Source: Lachnospiraceae bacterium M18-1
GTDB taxonomy: Bacteria > Bacillota > Clostridia > Lachnospirales > Lachnospiraceae
Assembly: GCA_000403295.2 (NCBI GenBank)
Contig: KE159610.1
Coordinates: 787,387-851,386 of the forward strand
Direction: 5' to 3'
Length of the DNA stretch: 64,000 nt
Below are positions 33,976 through 42,621 of the stretch, one piece after another. The first letter of the stretch is position 1. Each line of letters opens with the position of its first letter. Both the position numbers and the translations under genes were made by a program. The notes beneath the pieces were generated by a model. The model worked only from the letters and a program-made list of their open reading frames with translations. It had not been told where the DNA came from and did no database searches.

Positions 33976-34671
33976 CTAATATCCTCTTGTTCTTATCAGG
34001 TCATCTGCTTCTTCCCAGGTTTCATAAGGTTTTGGCGGCTCCGGATAAACATACATATAACCGTCCTGACGGTAATTGTCCTCATACGGACAAGGCTCTG
34101 GCTCTACCGTAATATTTCCGTTGTGAATGCTGTCCAGTTCATCAAACATGCATTCCTTCCAATAACTTCTGTTCTGATACAGCCACCCATAGGCTGCATC
34201 TGCCTCCACAAAAATAAACCAGTGCCAGTGCCAGATTTTCCACACCCCGTCAACCTTGATCAGATCATGATAATACTTCCCTTCCGACCATACCTGAGAA
34301 CGCCCCAGCGCCAGGCATTTATAGCCCGGAGAAAATTCGGCCACCTTTGCCGTCCTGCCGTCTCCGGCGATCTCGATCACCTTTGCCACAGATTCATGCT
34401 CCACCAGCGCGCCCGGCATACGCGCCAGTGCGGGGCGCTGATCGAAAAACTCCAGATTGGGCCTGGAGCCTACCATGCGCCCGCCCATACCTGCATCTGA
34501 CCACACACGAGGCGCATCCCAGTTCACCGCATCGGTAATGCCGTTGCAGTCTGCTCCCTGGAAGTAAGAAAGGTACTTGTTGATCTCCTTGGTGACGGCG
34601 ATCACGTCTTCTGCATGGACGATCCTCTTTTCCAGCGCATCCAGACGTTTTTCCATCTCGTCTAAATTCAT
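33976..34671 (-). CDS. SnoaL-like (NTF2-fold) protein, paralogue 4
   Basis: A 231-residue protein starting at ATG 34671 behind AAAGGAGGAACAGAG. It has VTKEINKYLSYFQGADCNGIT, RPNLEFFDQRPALARMPGALVEHESV, VWKIWHWHWFIFVEADAAYGWLYQNRSY and the tail EPPKPYETWEEADDLIRTRGY. It is nearest to paralogue 1: both carry the YGWL.QNRSY segment and RMPGA.VEH, so the array has two subtypes (1 and 4 versus 2 and 3). Confidence 0.72.
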   Translation of the reverse strand: MNLDEMEKRLDALEKRIVHAEDVIAVTKEINKYLSYFQGADCNGITDAVNWDAPRVWSDAGMGGRMVGSRPNLEFFDQRPALARMPGALVEHESVAKVIEIAGDGRTAKVAEFSPGYKCLALGRSQVWSEGKYYHDLIKVDGVWKIWHWHWFIFVEADAAYGWLYQNRSYWKECMFDELDSIHNGNITVEPEPCPYEDNYRQDGYMYVYPEPPKPYETWEEADDLIRTRGY

Positions 34672-34730
34672 CTCTGTTCCTCCTTTGAAATTTCCAGTCA
34701 ATTTGAGAAGAAAGTATAAAACATCCGTAT

Positions 34731-36356
34731 TTATTTTTCTATCCAGGCTTTATGCAGCGTACCTGCGGAATATTCCGCATCATTTACACCGTCGTCATGA
34801 AGCTTACCGCTCTTGATGATCGGCTGGTATACCGTCACAACTGGATTCAGATCGCAGATATCATCGATCAGGATCGTCTGTGCCTCACGGATAGACGCCT
34901 GTGCTTCTTCAGGTGTCTTTGCTCCTACCGCGCCTGTGATCGCTGCATCCAGTTCATCTGGACGGAGCAGGGAATCCAGGCCCAGCACAATGCCGCTTAA
35001 TCCCTGACGGAACATGGAAGACATCTGATTCGTGACATCGATCGGCAGAGACGAGGTATGGAAGAACATCCCTGTATTCCATTTGGTCAGATTCTGGGAA
35101 AAATCGCCGGTATCCTGTACGTCCACTTCCATCTCAATACCGATTTCCGCAAGCATCGCCTGAATCGCTGTTACACAGTTTACCTGCATGATATCATTCC
35201 GGACAATACAGGTCGTTTTGAAGCCGTCCTCGTAGCCGGCTTCCTTTAAAAGCTCCTTTGCCTTCTCCACGTCAAATTCATACCCCTTGGTTTCCGCGTT
35301 ATAAAATACAGAACCTTCCGGAGCAAACTGGTTGGTTACAGCCGCATAGCCGCTGTAGATACTGTCAATCAGCGCTTCTTTATCAATCGCATAGGAAACA
35401 GCCTGCCGGACTTTCACGTCATAGAACGGATTGTCCTTTTCGTCCAGGCAGTTAAAGCAGAGCAGGGCAATCTGGGAAGGTACGCCCAGAGCAGCCGTAC
35501 ACCCGGAAGACTTCAGCTCGTCCACCAGTTTATAATCAGTACAGTACATCATCTGTGCATCATCATTCTGCATCGCCGCCTGAGCTACCAGTGAATCCGA
35601 ATAGATTTTCACTGTTACGGTATCCAGATATGGCGCACCCTGCCAGTAATCGTCAAATCTGACAAACACCTTCTCTGTATCACGGTTCATACTCTCAAAA
35701 GCAAATGGACCCGTTCCGACAGGTTGCGCTTCACACCCTTCTTCCCCGCCTTCTTCATAGGCTTTCTGAGAAGTCATAATGCCGCATTCCCGCGCCAGAG
35801 AATAAGGAATGGTTGCATCCCACTGAGACAGCCTGATTTCAAATGTATGATCCCCGGTCGCTTCTATGGAATCGATATTACTGAAAAATGCACCGCTCTT
35901 AATTCCTTTTTCTTTATAGACATTCAGACACCATGCGGCAGCTTCCCCGGTCAGGTCTGTACCGTCATGAAATTTAATCCCCTCGTTCAGTTCGATGGTA
36001 TATTTCAGATTCTCCTGATCTGCTTCGTAGGATTTCGCCAGCCATGGAATCACATTTCCAGCATCATCTACACGAAACAGTGTTTCATATACGGTGATCA
36101 TATACTGGAATTTATCATTGTAGGACTGGAGATTATACCACACTGTATGGGTAACTTCAGCCGTATCGATGATGACAAGGTCCCCGCCCTTCTGCGGCTC
36201 TTCTGAGGATGCATCGGATTCGCCGGTTTCTTCTTCCGTCTTAGTTTCAGCGGCGTCGTTCTGGTCTGTACCGGTCTGGCCGGCATCATTTCCACATGCG
36301 CACAATCCCAAAGACAGTGCCAGCGCAAGCAGAAAACTTACTACACGTTTCTTCAT
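34731..36356 (-). CDS. ABC transporter substrate-binding lipoprotein (SBP_bac_5, DppA/OppA type)
   Basis: From ATG 36356, behind AGGAGG, the protein is 541 residues with a lipoprotein signal (LALALSLGLCACGN, Cys about residue 20). It continues with an acidic Asp/Glu/Thr linker and a family 5 solute-binding fold: YETLFRVDDAGNVIPWLAKSYE, YTIELNEGIKFHDGTDLTGEAA, AQPVGTGPFAFE and DVKVRQAVSYAIDKEALIDSIY. It captures the operon's substrate outside the membrane. The family includes peptides, nickel and glycosides, so the ligand is undecided. Confidence 0.9.
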   Translation of the reverse strand: MKKRVVSFLLALALSLGLCACGNDAGQTGTDQNDAAETKTEEETGESDASSEEPQKGGDLVIIDTAEVTHTVWYNLQSYNDKFQYMITVYETLFRVDDAGNVIPWLAKSYEADQENLKYTIELNEGIKFHDGTDLTGEAAAWCLNVYKEKGIKSGAFFSNIDSIEATGDHTFEIRLSQWDATIPYSLARECGIMTSQKAYEEGGEEGCEAQPVGTGPFAFESMNRDTEKVFVRFDDYWQGAPYLDTVTVKIYSDSLVAQAAMQNDDAQMMYCTDYKLVDELKSSGCTAALGVPSQIALLCFNCLDEKDNPFYDVKVRQAVSYAIDKEALIDSIYSGYAAVTNQFAPEGSVFYNAETKGYEFDVEKAKELLKEAGYEDGFKTTCIVRNDIMQVNCVTAIQAMLAEIGIEMEVDVQDTGDFSQNLTKWNTGMFFHTSSLPIDVTNQMSSMFRQGLSGIVLGLDSLLRPDELDAAITGAVGAKTPEEAQASIREAQTILIDDICDLNPVVTVYQPIIKSGKLHDDGVNDAEYSAGTLHKAWIEK

Positions 36357-36391
36357 AGTTCTTTTCCTCCTTTTTTCGTTCTTTATATGAA

Positions 36392-37333
36392 TTATTTCAT
36401 ATGAGTCTCCATATGGCAGAAGAAATCTGATCTTTTTCCCGATATCGTATCTTCCGGCCGTTTTTCCCAATTCATCTCAATATCCTGCCAGTAGTGGTCC
36501 TGCAGGCCGAACAACTCACAGGGGCATACAAAATGCGGATCCGGAGCCAGTGTCTTATTAAAATAGGTATTGTTACGGTCTTTGAAAATATGATGGCCGT
36601 AATCCAGCATTCCTTCCAGCGCGGCGTACATCAGGTAGTGGATACCCACAAACTTAAATCCAAGGGGAGTCAGATCGTCGATATCCACATCGCTTTTTCC
36701 ATCCTTGGAGCCCAGATCCGGATACATTTTCCATCCCGGGACCCTCCTGGAAATTTCACGGCACAATTCCATCTTTTTCTCAGCGGGAGCCTTATTCAGC
36801 TCCACCAGAAGCGTCATCTCTGCACCCGCTTCGAGATAGGCATTGCAGCGCGCGCATGCCTCGTCCAGATTCTTGTACGGATCCACGTCACACCGGGCGA
36901 TCAGCATGCAGTCCGTATCCTTCAATGCTGCATGAGCGGCTGTAAAACGCTTGACCGCATCCTCCTGTGGAATTATTTTCCCTTCTGCATCCAGATCTGT
37001 GATCAATATGCCAGAAGCACCGGCACGGGCTATGCGTACACAGGCATGGTAAGTATTGATCGGTTTGCCAAACCCGTCGTCCGCATCAATGACCAGCGGA
37101 AGAGGGGAAAATGCAGCGATCCTTTCTGTAGCGCCTGCCACGTCATCCAGAGTGATCAGCCCCATGTCCGGGTTCCCCATGATACTGCAGGAAAACTCTG
37201 CGCTGCTTAGCAGGATCGCCTGAAATCCGCACAGCTCCACACATTTTGCAGAAGAACAGTCAAAAATTTCCGGGCACATCACAATTTCTTCCGATTCTGA
37301 CAGCAGCTGCCTTAATGATTTTTTACACGACAT
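36392..37333 (-). CDS. PEP mutase/isocitrate lyase superfamily protein 1
   Basis: A 313-residue TIM-barrel protein. MCPEIFDCSSAKCVELCGFQAILLSS corresponds to the family N-terminus, PLVIDADDGFGKPINTYHACVRIARAGASGILI to the metal-binding D-D loop, and MLIARCDVDPYKNLDEACARC to the substrate loop. The isocitrate-lyase KKCGH motif is absent, so PEP mutase, oxaloacetate decarboxylase or methylisocitrate/dimethylmalate-type lyase chemistry is more likely. It lies 35 bases upstream of the SBP gene and next to a paralogue. Confidence 0.82.
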   Translation of the reverse strand: MSCKKSLRQLLSESEEIVMCPEIFDCSSAKCVELCGFQAILLSSAEFSCSIMGNPDMGLITLDDVAGATERIAAFSPLPLVIDADDGFGKPINTYHACVRIARAGASGILITDLDAEGKIIPQEDAVKRFTAAHAALKDTDCMLIARCDVDPYKNLDEACARCNAYLEAGAEMTLLVELNKAPAEKKMELCREISRRVPGWKMYPDLGSKDGKSDVDIDDLTPLGFKFVGIHYLMYAALEGMLDYGHHIFKDRNNTYFNKTLAPDPHFVCPCELFGLQDHYWQDIEMNWEKRPEDTISGKRSDFFCHMETHMK

Positions 37334-37353
37334 TTTTTACCTCCTTTTAAAAT

Positions 37354-38310
37354 CTAAAATCGATCTGTTTCTTTCACAAAAAACGGCGTAATCCTTTTTG
37401 CCAGAGCATCTTCCTGATCTACCACATACCGGCTCTCCAGCTCCGCCCAATATCCATCGCGCAGGTAAAATGTCATCGGTGAAAAACACTTAAACCCGGT
37501 ATCATCGTAATGATTGTCTACATACACATTGTTACGAGATTCCATTACATGCTTTCCGGTATCCAGCATCGCCAGCATTGCGGCATGCATAGAATAATGA
37601 ACACCTACAAATTTATACCTGTATTTCGCGATCTCATCCAGGTCCACGTCACTTTTTCCTTCATGAGACATCAGATCCGGATACCAATGCCAGCCGGGAA
37701 TCGCTTCGGAAAGCTGTTTCGCCAAAGGAAAACGCAGTTCGGCAGGGGCGCTGTTCAGGCCGAGTACACAGATGCAGTCTGCCCCAGCTTCAACATATCG
37801 GTTACAACGATTGATGACTTCTTCAAAATGTTCCACCGGGTTTACATCACAGCGGGCAATTAAAACAGCTCCTGAATCTGCTTCCTCCAACCCATCTTTT
37901 GCTGCTCTGAACCTGAGAACTGCTTCCTCCGCCGGCAGCACCCCTGCTTTCGATTGCGCCGCCGCATCTGTGATCAGCACACCGGCAGCGCCGGCCTTGG
38001 CAAGTCTCCTGCAGGCATACCAGGTATTCAGAGCCCTCCCAAAACCAAAGCCGTCATCTGCATCGATCAAAAGAGGCATGCTGACTGCATTGGTAATACG
38101 GTCTGTGATCCACACAAATTCATCCAGGGATAACAGCTGTAAATCCGGCACGCCGGTCATCGCACATGCAAAGTCTCCGCTGCTTAACATAATGCATTCA
38201 AATCCGTTGATCTCTGCCGCCCGTGCAGACGCACAATCGTGCAGTTCTGGAACAATGATGATTTCTTCTTTGGATATCAATTCTTTCAAGTTTATTTTTT
38301 CCCGTTTCAT
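37354..38310 (-). CDS. PEP mutase/isocitrate lyase superfamily protein 2
   Basis: A 318-residue paralogue of the downstream gene, starting at ATG 38310 behind GGGGGTG. It shares IIVPELHDCASARAAEINGFECIMLSS, MPLLIDADDGFGFGRALNTWYACRRLAKAGAAGVLITDA, VLIARCDVNPVEHFEEVINRCNRY and the unusual C-terminal PDLMSHEGKSDVDLDEIAKYRYKFVGVHY. The two differ mainly at the C-terminus and may form a heteromer or act on related 2-hydroxy or 2-keto dicarboxylates. Function inferred from fold only. Confidence 0.82.
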   Translation of the reverse strand: MKREKINLKELISKEEIIIVPELHDCASARAAEINGFECIMLSSGDFACAMTGVPDLQLLSLDEFVWITDRITNAVSMPLLIDADDGFGFGRALNTWYACRRLAKAGAAGVLITDAAAQSKAGVLPAEEAVLRFRAAKDGLEEADSGAVLIARCDVNPVEHFEEVINRCNRYVEAGADCICVLGLNSAPAELRFPLAKQLSEAIPGWHWYPDLMSHEGKSDVDLDEIAKYRYKFVGVHYSMHAAMLAMLDTGKHVMESRNNVYVDNHYDDTGFKCFSPMTFYLRDGYWAELESRYVVDQEDALAKRITPFFVKETDRF

Positions 38311-38375
38311 ATAACACCCCCTGCGCATATATTTTTATATGATCTACATTTTATACATATCATCCGGCGCCTTAG

Positions 38376-39053
38376 TTAAAGTTCTTTGATCCCTTCTATG
38401 GCATAAGCCCTGACCGGACAGGAATCCAGCCCCATGATCGGAAGCGGAGAATACGACATAAAAAACACCTGGCTCTCTAATCGGTCCAAATTTTTCAATA
38501 CTTCGAGAAATACGATGTTTTCTGCCATGCATATGTCATGAAACGCCTTTACATCTTTATTGCAGTTTTCAATCGATACCCCGTCTCCGAATCCGACACA
38601 TTTTATCCTATGTTCAACCATCCACTCCGCAGTTTCCCCATTTACAAAAAGTCTTTTATCTTTTTCCGTATTCGTATCAGGTGTAAACGGCTGCAGCTTA
38701 TACGGAGAATCCAGGATCAAAATATCTCCTTCCCGCACCTTTTCGGCACACGCCCTGTCTAAAAGCTCTTTTGTGATATAGCTGTTCGGCTCTGCCTCAA
38801 ATTCCAGATATACGGCGCGTCCCATAAAGCAGTCTAAGGGAAGTTCTGCTGCTGACGGCCAGTCGTCATGGTGATGGTATGGACACTCCACATGTGTTCC
38901 CAGATGGCTGGTCAGGTCCATAATGGTATGAAAATCCGGAATCGGTCCCCCTGTATTGAAACGGAACAAATGGCATCTTCTCGTTTCTGCTGCCGGATCC
39001 AGTGGTTTCGTCAGATCAACGATCCTGAAATTACCCATTTTAAATACACACAT
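38376..39053 (-). CDS. Cyclase-family metal-dependent hydrolase (kynurenine formamidase-like)
   Basis: A 225-residue protein of the cyclase family (PF04199). The metal-binding motif SHLGTHVECPYHHHDDW near residue 48 matches HxGTHxDxPxH, and FVNGETAEWMVEHRIKCVGFGDGVSIE near residue 138 matches the family's C-terminal glycine-rich region. Members hydrolyse amides or lactones such as formylkynurenine. The substrate here is presumably a metabolite handled by the operon. Confidence 0.82.
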   Translation of the reverse strand: MCVFKMGNFRIVDLTKPLDPAAETRRCHLFRFNTGGPIPDFHTIMDLTSHLGTHVECPYHHHDDWPSAAELPLDCFMGRAVYLEFEAEPNSYITKELLDRACAEKVREGDILILDSPYKLQPFTPDTNTEKDKRLFVNGETAEWMVEHRIKCVGFGDGVSIENCNKDVKAFHDICMAENIVFLEVLKNLDRLESQVFFMSYSPLPIMGLDSCPVRAYAIEGIKEL

Positions 39054-39085
39054 TGTTCATTTCCTTTCTCTTACTGTGATTCGCG

Positions 39086-40027
39086 TTACACCCGCAAATC
39101 GCCTCCTGTTTCATATATTGCCGCCTTATCTTCCATTGCATGCACCAGATTCACTACAAATTCATGGGCAGGAACCGGAACCTTCAGACGTTTTGCCTCT
39201 GTGATGATCGTACCGTTTATCGTGTCTATCTCTGTACGGACGCCGTTATGCAGATCTGCATATATGGATGTATAACCGTCATGCGCATTCTCCACCAGGG
39301 TACGTACATCCTTTATCACTTCTGCCTCGTCGAATCCCAGGCCGTCCGCATCTGCTACAGCCACTGCTTCTCTGAGCAGCTGTTCCACCAGCTTCCATGC
39401 ATATGTGCTGTCTTTCAAAAAGTCCAGATTCGTCTGCAAAACTCCTGTCATAACGCTGGCTGAAACATTGATAAACAGCTTGCTCCAGATAGATTTCCTC
39501 ACATTGTCTGAAACTTCCGTCTGAAATCCGCATTGCGAAAAATTGTCCGCAATCTCCTGAATCGTCTCGCTTTTACCGTCCAGGAGTCCAATACTGCTGC
39601 CTCCGCCTCCTCCGTGATTGATATAGCCTGCATCTATGATCGAACTATTATGCTTCGTTGTGCCAATGATCACACGGCTCCTGTTTACAAATCTTAAAAT
39701 TGTCTGTTCATGCCCTGCGCCGTTCTGCAATGTCATCACATATGTATGTTCTCCAAGCAGATGCCTGTTTTTTTCCAAAGCGCTTACGGAGTACATCGCT
39801 TTCACAAAAACAATCACCAGATCCATCGCGCCCAGCCCTTTTGTATCAGTCAGCGCCGTCGGATAAAATGCCTTTTCTCCATCCGGTTCCCGTATCCTGA
39901 TACCGTCCCGATTGATTTTATCTACCTTTTTCTGGTCGATCTCTACTAACCAGACATCATTATATCGGGATAGGTACCCCCCAAACAAAGAACCCATGGC
40001 CCCCGCACCGAGTATCGTAATTTTCAT
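39086..40027 (-). CDS. Ketopantoate reductase-family (ApbA/PanE) oxidoreductase, first gene of the operon
   Basis: A 313-residue protein: KITILGAGAMGSLFGGYLS binds NADP, DLVIVFVKAMYS and VMTLQNGAGHEQTI match the ApbA family, and the C-terminal domain has SIWSKLFINVSAS with the catalytic Lys and Asn. It need not be the pantothenate enzyme: it is embedded in a catabolic and transport operon and may reduce another 2-keto acid. AAGGAG stands 8 bases before ATG 40027. It carries the operon promoter and LacI-type operators upstream. Confidence 0.85.
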   Translation of the reverse strand: MKITILGAGAMGSLFGGYLSRYNDVWLVEIDQKKVDKINRDGIRIREPDGEKAFYPTALTDTKGLGAMDLVIVFVKAMYSVSALEKNRHLLGEHTYVMTLQNGAGHEQTILRFVNRSRVIIGTTKHNSSIIDAGYINHGGGGGSSIGLLDGKSETIQEIADNFSQCGFQTEVSDNVRKSIWSKLFINVSASVMTGVLQTNLDFLKDSTYAWKLVEQLLREAVAVADADGLGFDEAEVIKDVRTLVENAHDGYTSIYADLHNGVRTEIDTINGTIITEAKRLKVPVPAHEFVVNLVHAMEDKAAIYETGGDLRV

Positions 40028-40048
40028 CACATCTTCTCCTTTTTAAAA

Positions 40049-40080
40049 CCGATTGCAATTTCGGTATCGATTGCAATTTC
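40049..40080. promoter_or_regulatory. Paired LacI-type operator sites
   Basis: CCGATTGCAATTTC and ATCGATTGCAATTTC are two 17-base-spaced direct copies just downstream of the -10 element, and a third copy (ATCGATTGCT) is at 40229-40238. Their GATTGCAAT core resembles LacI/GalR family half-sites. Binding by the LacI protein encoded at 40371-41357 would block the operon; DNA looping between the sites is possible. Confidence 0.65.
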
Positions 40081-40109
40081 ATATTATCACCTTTTCGTTT
40101 CTGAGTCAA
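40081..40109 (-). promoter_or_regulatory. Sigma-A promoter of the transport/catabolic operon
   Basis: On the minus strand TTGACT, a 17-base spacer and TAATAT make a near-consensus promoter, with the start site predicted inside the operator region and the first gene about 50 bases further. Confidence 0.8.
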
Positions 40110-40254
40110 TATTTTTTATCTATTTTTATTTATTTTCCACCTTTTTATCCTGTTTTTTTGTATATTTTAACCACTGTATTGCATTCCAATTCACTTTTTC
40201 GTCTGCAAAACAGAATTTATTCTTAAATATCGATTGCTAAATTATTAAAAATAG

Positions 40255-40298
40255 ACAATAAAAAAGAACAGACTCTGCAGAAATTCTGTTTTGTCTGT
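40255..40298 (-). terminator. Terminator after the lacI-type gene
   Basis: ACAGAC/GTCTGT with an inner CAGAA/TTCTG stem is followed on the minus strand by TTCTTTTTTATTG, a plausible rho-independent terminator. It separates the regulator transcript from the operon promoter. Confidence 0.55.
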
Positions 40299-40332
40299 CC
40301 TAATATTTACTATTCACGGCCTAAACAGTGAC

Positions 40333-40379
40333 GTCCTAATGTGCAATTCCCGTTATAGTGTGCTGACACATTAGGTCGT
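40333..40379. repeat. Inverted repeat overlapping the 3' end of the lacI-type gene
   Basis: ACGTCCTAATGTG and CACATTAGGTCGT form a 13-base stem with one mismatch and include the stop codon of the regulator. No T-run follows directly. Its role is unknown. Confidence 0.5.
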
Positions 40380-41357
40380 CTCGCGTTCTACAATGGAAGA
40401 AAAGACCATCACTTTTTTTGTCACTTTCCCGCCGCCCAGTAGATCAACCAAAAAACGTGCGGCCATCATACTCAGTTCCAATAATTTATTATCCAGTGAA
40501 GTGATTTTCGGTGTACTGAACTCCGCATAAATGGAATTGTCGATTCCTGTGTAAGCCACCTGCTCCGGCACGGCATACCCCATATCCAGAAGCGCCCTTC
40601 CTCCTCCTGACGCTAAGAGATCTACGCTGTATATGATTCCGTCAACCTCCGGGTGTTCCTCCATCAGCTGCTTTGTCACCTGATAGGCGCCTTCCAGAGT
40701 CGTATCCGTATCATAGACCACCGTCGGCTGTTCCACCCCCAATTTTTTTACTTCTTCTTCAAATCCTTTTATTTTCAATAAATTACTGGGAGTATAACAA
40801 TTATTTATAAATGCCAGGTGCCGATGTCCTTTTGAAAATAGCAGATTCACCAGGCTGGATACCCCTGTCCGTTCATCCGCCAGTACCCCATATACATTTG
40901 GAAGCTCCAGGTATCCGTTCACAATAACGATCGGCGTATTCGGCATATACTGAATGATCGCCTCTTCTACATCTTTTGTCTGAAATGTGGAGCCGATCAT
41001 GACAGCGCCTTCTACACGGCGCTGGCTCAGCACTTGTATATACTCTGTCTTTTCCTTGGTTTCCGAGCCTGTATTAAAAATAATACAGCAATATCCCAGT
41101 TTGGCAAATGCTTTTTCTACCGTATAAGCCCCGTCTGTATAATGAACGTTCCGAATATCTGCAACCAGGACCCCGATCATATGGTTGTTTTGCTTGATCA
41201 GCCCTCTCGCTGTTTCATTGGGTGAATAATGATATTTTTTTAAAAGTTTCTCTATCTTTGCCTTGGTAGAAGGATGAACTCCCGATTTGTTGTTCACTAC
41301 TCTAGACACCGTGCTGGCCGATACGCCGGCTTCCTTTGCAATATCATAAATCGTCAT
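40371..41357 (-). CDS. LacI/GalR-family transcriptional regulator
   Basis: A 328-residue protein with the classical N-terminal helix-turn-helix (MTIYDIAKEAGVSASTVSRVVN) and hinge helix, then a periplasmic-binding-protein-like ligand domain (IGVLVADIRNVHY, VEGAVMIGS, DGIIYSVDLLASGG, YTGIDNSIYAEFSTPKITSLD). It most likely represses the operon that starts 340 bases downstream, via the GATTGCAAT-type sites. The inducer is probably the operon's substrate. It has its own terminator, so it is transcribed separately. Confidence 0.92.
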   Translation of the reverse strand: MTIYDIAKEAGVSASTVSRVVNNKSGVHPSTKAKIEKLLKKYHYSPNETARGLIKQNNHMIGVLVADIRNVHYTDGAYTVEKAFAKLGYCCIIFNTGSETKEKTEYIQVLSQRRVEGAVMIGSTFQTKDVEEAIIQYMPNTPIVIVNGYLELPNVYGVLADERTGVSSLVNLLFSKGHRHLAFINNCYTPSNLLKIKGFEEEVKKLGVEQPTVVYDTDTTLEGAYQVTKQLMEEHPEVDGIIYSVDLLASGGGRALLDMGYAVPEQVAYTGIDNSIYAEFSTPKITSLDNKLLELSMMAARFLVDLLGGGKVTKKVMVFSSIVERETT

Positions 41358-41455
41358 ATTCTTATCCCTCCACTCTTTCTATTTTCAATTATTCACAGTT
41401 TCCGCCTCCTTGTCAACAAAATTCAATCAAATTATAACATTTTCCGGTATTACAG

Positions 41456-41598
41456 GTTACTGTTCACACCCTTTGGGTGCTCCAGTAACAGTATCCAGCC
41501 CATTTTAAGTCGCCTTCGGCGAGGGGCTGGATGCACGCAACCGCTATTTTACTGGCCGGATGCCTTGCAGCAGGGTGCAAGGCACCGTGAACAGTAAC
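41456..41598. repeat. Structured 143-bp intergenic repeat, GTTAC..GTAAC family, copy 1
   Basis: The ends GTTACTGTTCAC and GTGAACAGTAAC are perfect 12-base inverted repeats. Inside are a second CAGTAAC, an ATCCAGCCC/GGGCTGGAT stem with a GCCTTCGGC loop, and a third hairpin (GCCTTGCA..TGCAAGGC). Related elements lie at 46299-46496 and 52366-52512. No ORF. Confidence 0.7.
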
Positions 41599-41619
41599 GT
41601 ATTACACCCACATAAGCGT

Positions 41620-42084
41620 TTATTGGATCTCAATTTTGAACATCTCGGGATTTTCTACCATATTATATTGATCGTCCTCCGGGGAACTGTAACAGATTTC
41701 AAAAGCAGCTCTCTTCCATCTCCATGCAGTCCAGTTCATATACACTGTAATATGCATTTCTTTTGGATACCCGCTCAGATCATATGAGAACCGGACTTCC
41801 CTGAAAGAATTGTCCGCACATCTCTTCAAAAGGCATTCCGCAAATTTTTCCTGATCAAATATATAAAGTTTATTCGCTATGATCGATATCTCCTCCAGGC
41901 TTCCATTCGAAAATATTTTTGGATTGCTGCTGCACACTTCCACATCCCGACCAAATTGCAGATATCCCAGGATTGAGCTCGCCATGAGAACGGCCAGACA
42001 TACGATCATACGAAACCGCCTTCTCAGAATCCTTTTCTTACTGTTTACAGTACGCTTCTGCGTTTTATCGAGTATTTCCTTCAT
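41620..42084 (-). CDS. Small membrane-anchored protein of unknown function
   Basis: A 154-residue protein with a basic N-terminus (KKRILRRRFRMIVC), one transmembrane segment at about residues 26-44 and an extracellular domain of ~105 residues with four cysteines. I do not recognise a family. It is divergent from two XRE regulators, with a palindromic operator between them, and lies inside the segment bounded by inverted repeats (41456-42963). Confidence 0.5.
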   Translation of the reverse strand: MKEILDKTQKRTVNSKKRILRRRFRMIVCLAVLMASSILGYLQFGRDVEVCSSNPKIFSNGSLEEISIIANKLYIFDQEKFAECLLKRCADNSFREVRFSYDLSGYPKEMHITVYMNWTAWRWKRAAFEICYSSPEDDQYNMVENPEMFKIEIQ

Positions 42085-42105
42085 GATCTTTCTCTCTCTT
42101 TACGG

Positions 42106-42182
42106 TTTGACCAGTATAGAGGTCAATATTTTCAGTCAGCATACCATAAAATAACAACAAGTTGCAACCAATACTGGTCAAA
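42106..42182. promoter_or_regulatory. Divergent operator: 12-bp inverted arms
   Basis: TTTGACCAGTAT (42106-42117) and ATACTGGTCAAA (42171-42182) are perfect reverse complements on either side of the intergenic centre, each followed by a TTTCAGT/ACTGAAA segment. They probably bind the XRE proteins encoded alongside, controlling both directions. Confidence 0.65.
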
Positions 42183-42208
42183 AACTGAAAGTCAAACGAG
42201 GTGTAAAA

Positions 42209-42472
42209 ATGGAACAAAAGTTAAGGCGCGACTGTAACATGGGGGAAAATCTTAGAAAACTGCGGAAAACAAAAGGATTGTCACAGGAGAAGCTGTGTGC
42301 GGAATTGCAGCGCCGATCCTGTGACATTGGCCGGAGTACCTATGAAAAGTATGAAACCGGGGAACTAAATATACGGATCAGTGTACTCATCCAGCTCCGA
42401 AAGATTTATGGATGTGCATACGATGATTTCTTTGCAGGGCTGGATCCCGATGAACCGTATGAACTTCGGTAA
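42209..42472 (+). CDS. Short XRE-family regulator A
   Basis: An 87-residue protein that is almost all helix-turn-helix: MGENLRKLRKTKGLSQEKLC, then CDIGRSTYEKYETGELNIRISVL and a conserved tail IYGCAYDDFFAGLDPDE. GAGGTG stands 6 bases before the ATG. It is a close paralogue of the next gene. No dimerisation or ligand domain is present. Confidence 0.78.
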   Translation: MEQKLRRDCNMGENLRKLRKTKGLSQEKLCAELQRRSCDIGRSTYEKYETGELNIRISVLIQLRKIYGCAYDDFFAGLDPDEPYELR

Positions 42473-42621
42473 CTGGCTGAAACGACAGCCGGACATGCAT
42501 CGCAGGACATATTCCGCGTTCACAGAGGACATGATAGGTATACGGAAAACATATGCAGTGCATCAGATCAGCAGGCATGATTTGAATGGTATCACTAGAA
42601 CATAATTTCAGGAGGCAGAAA

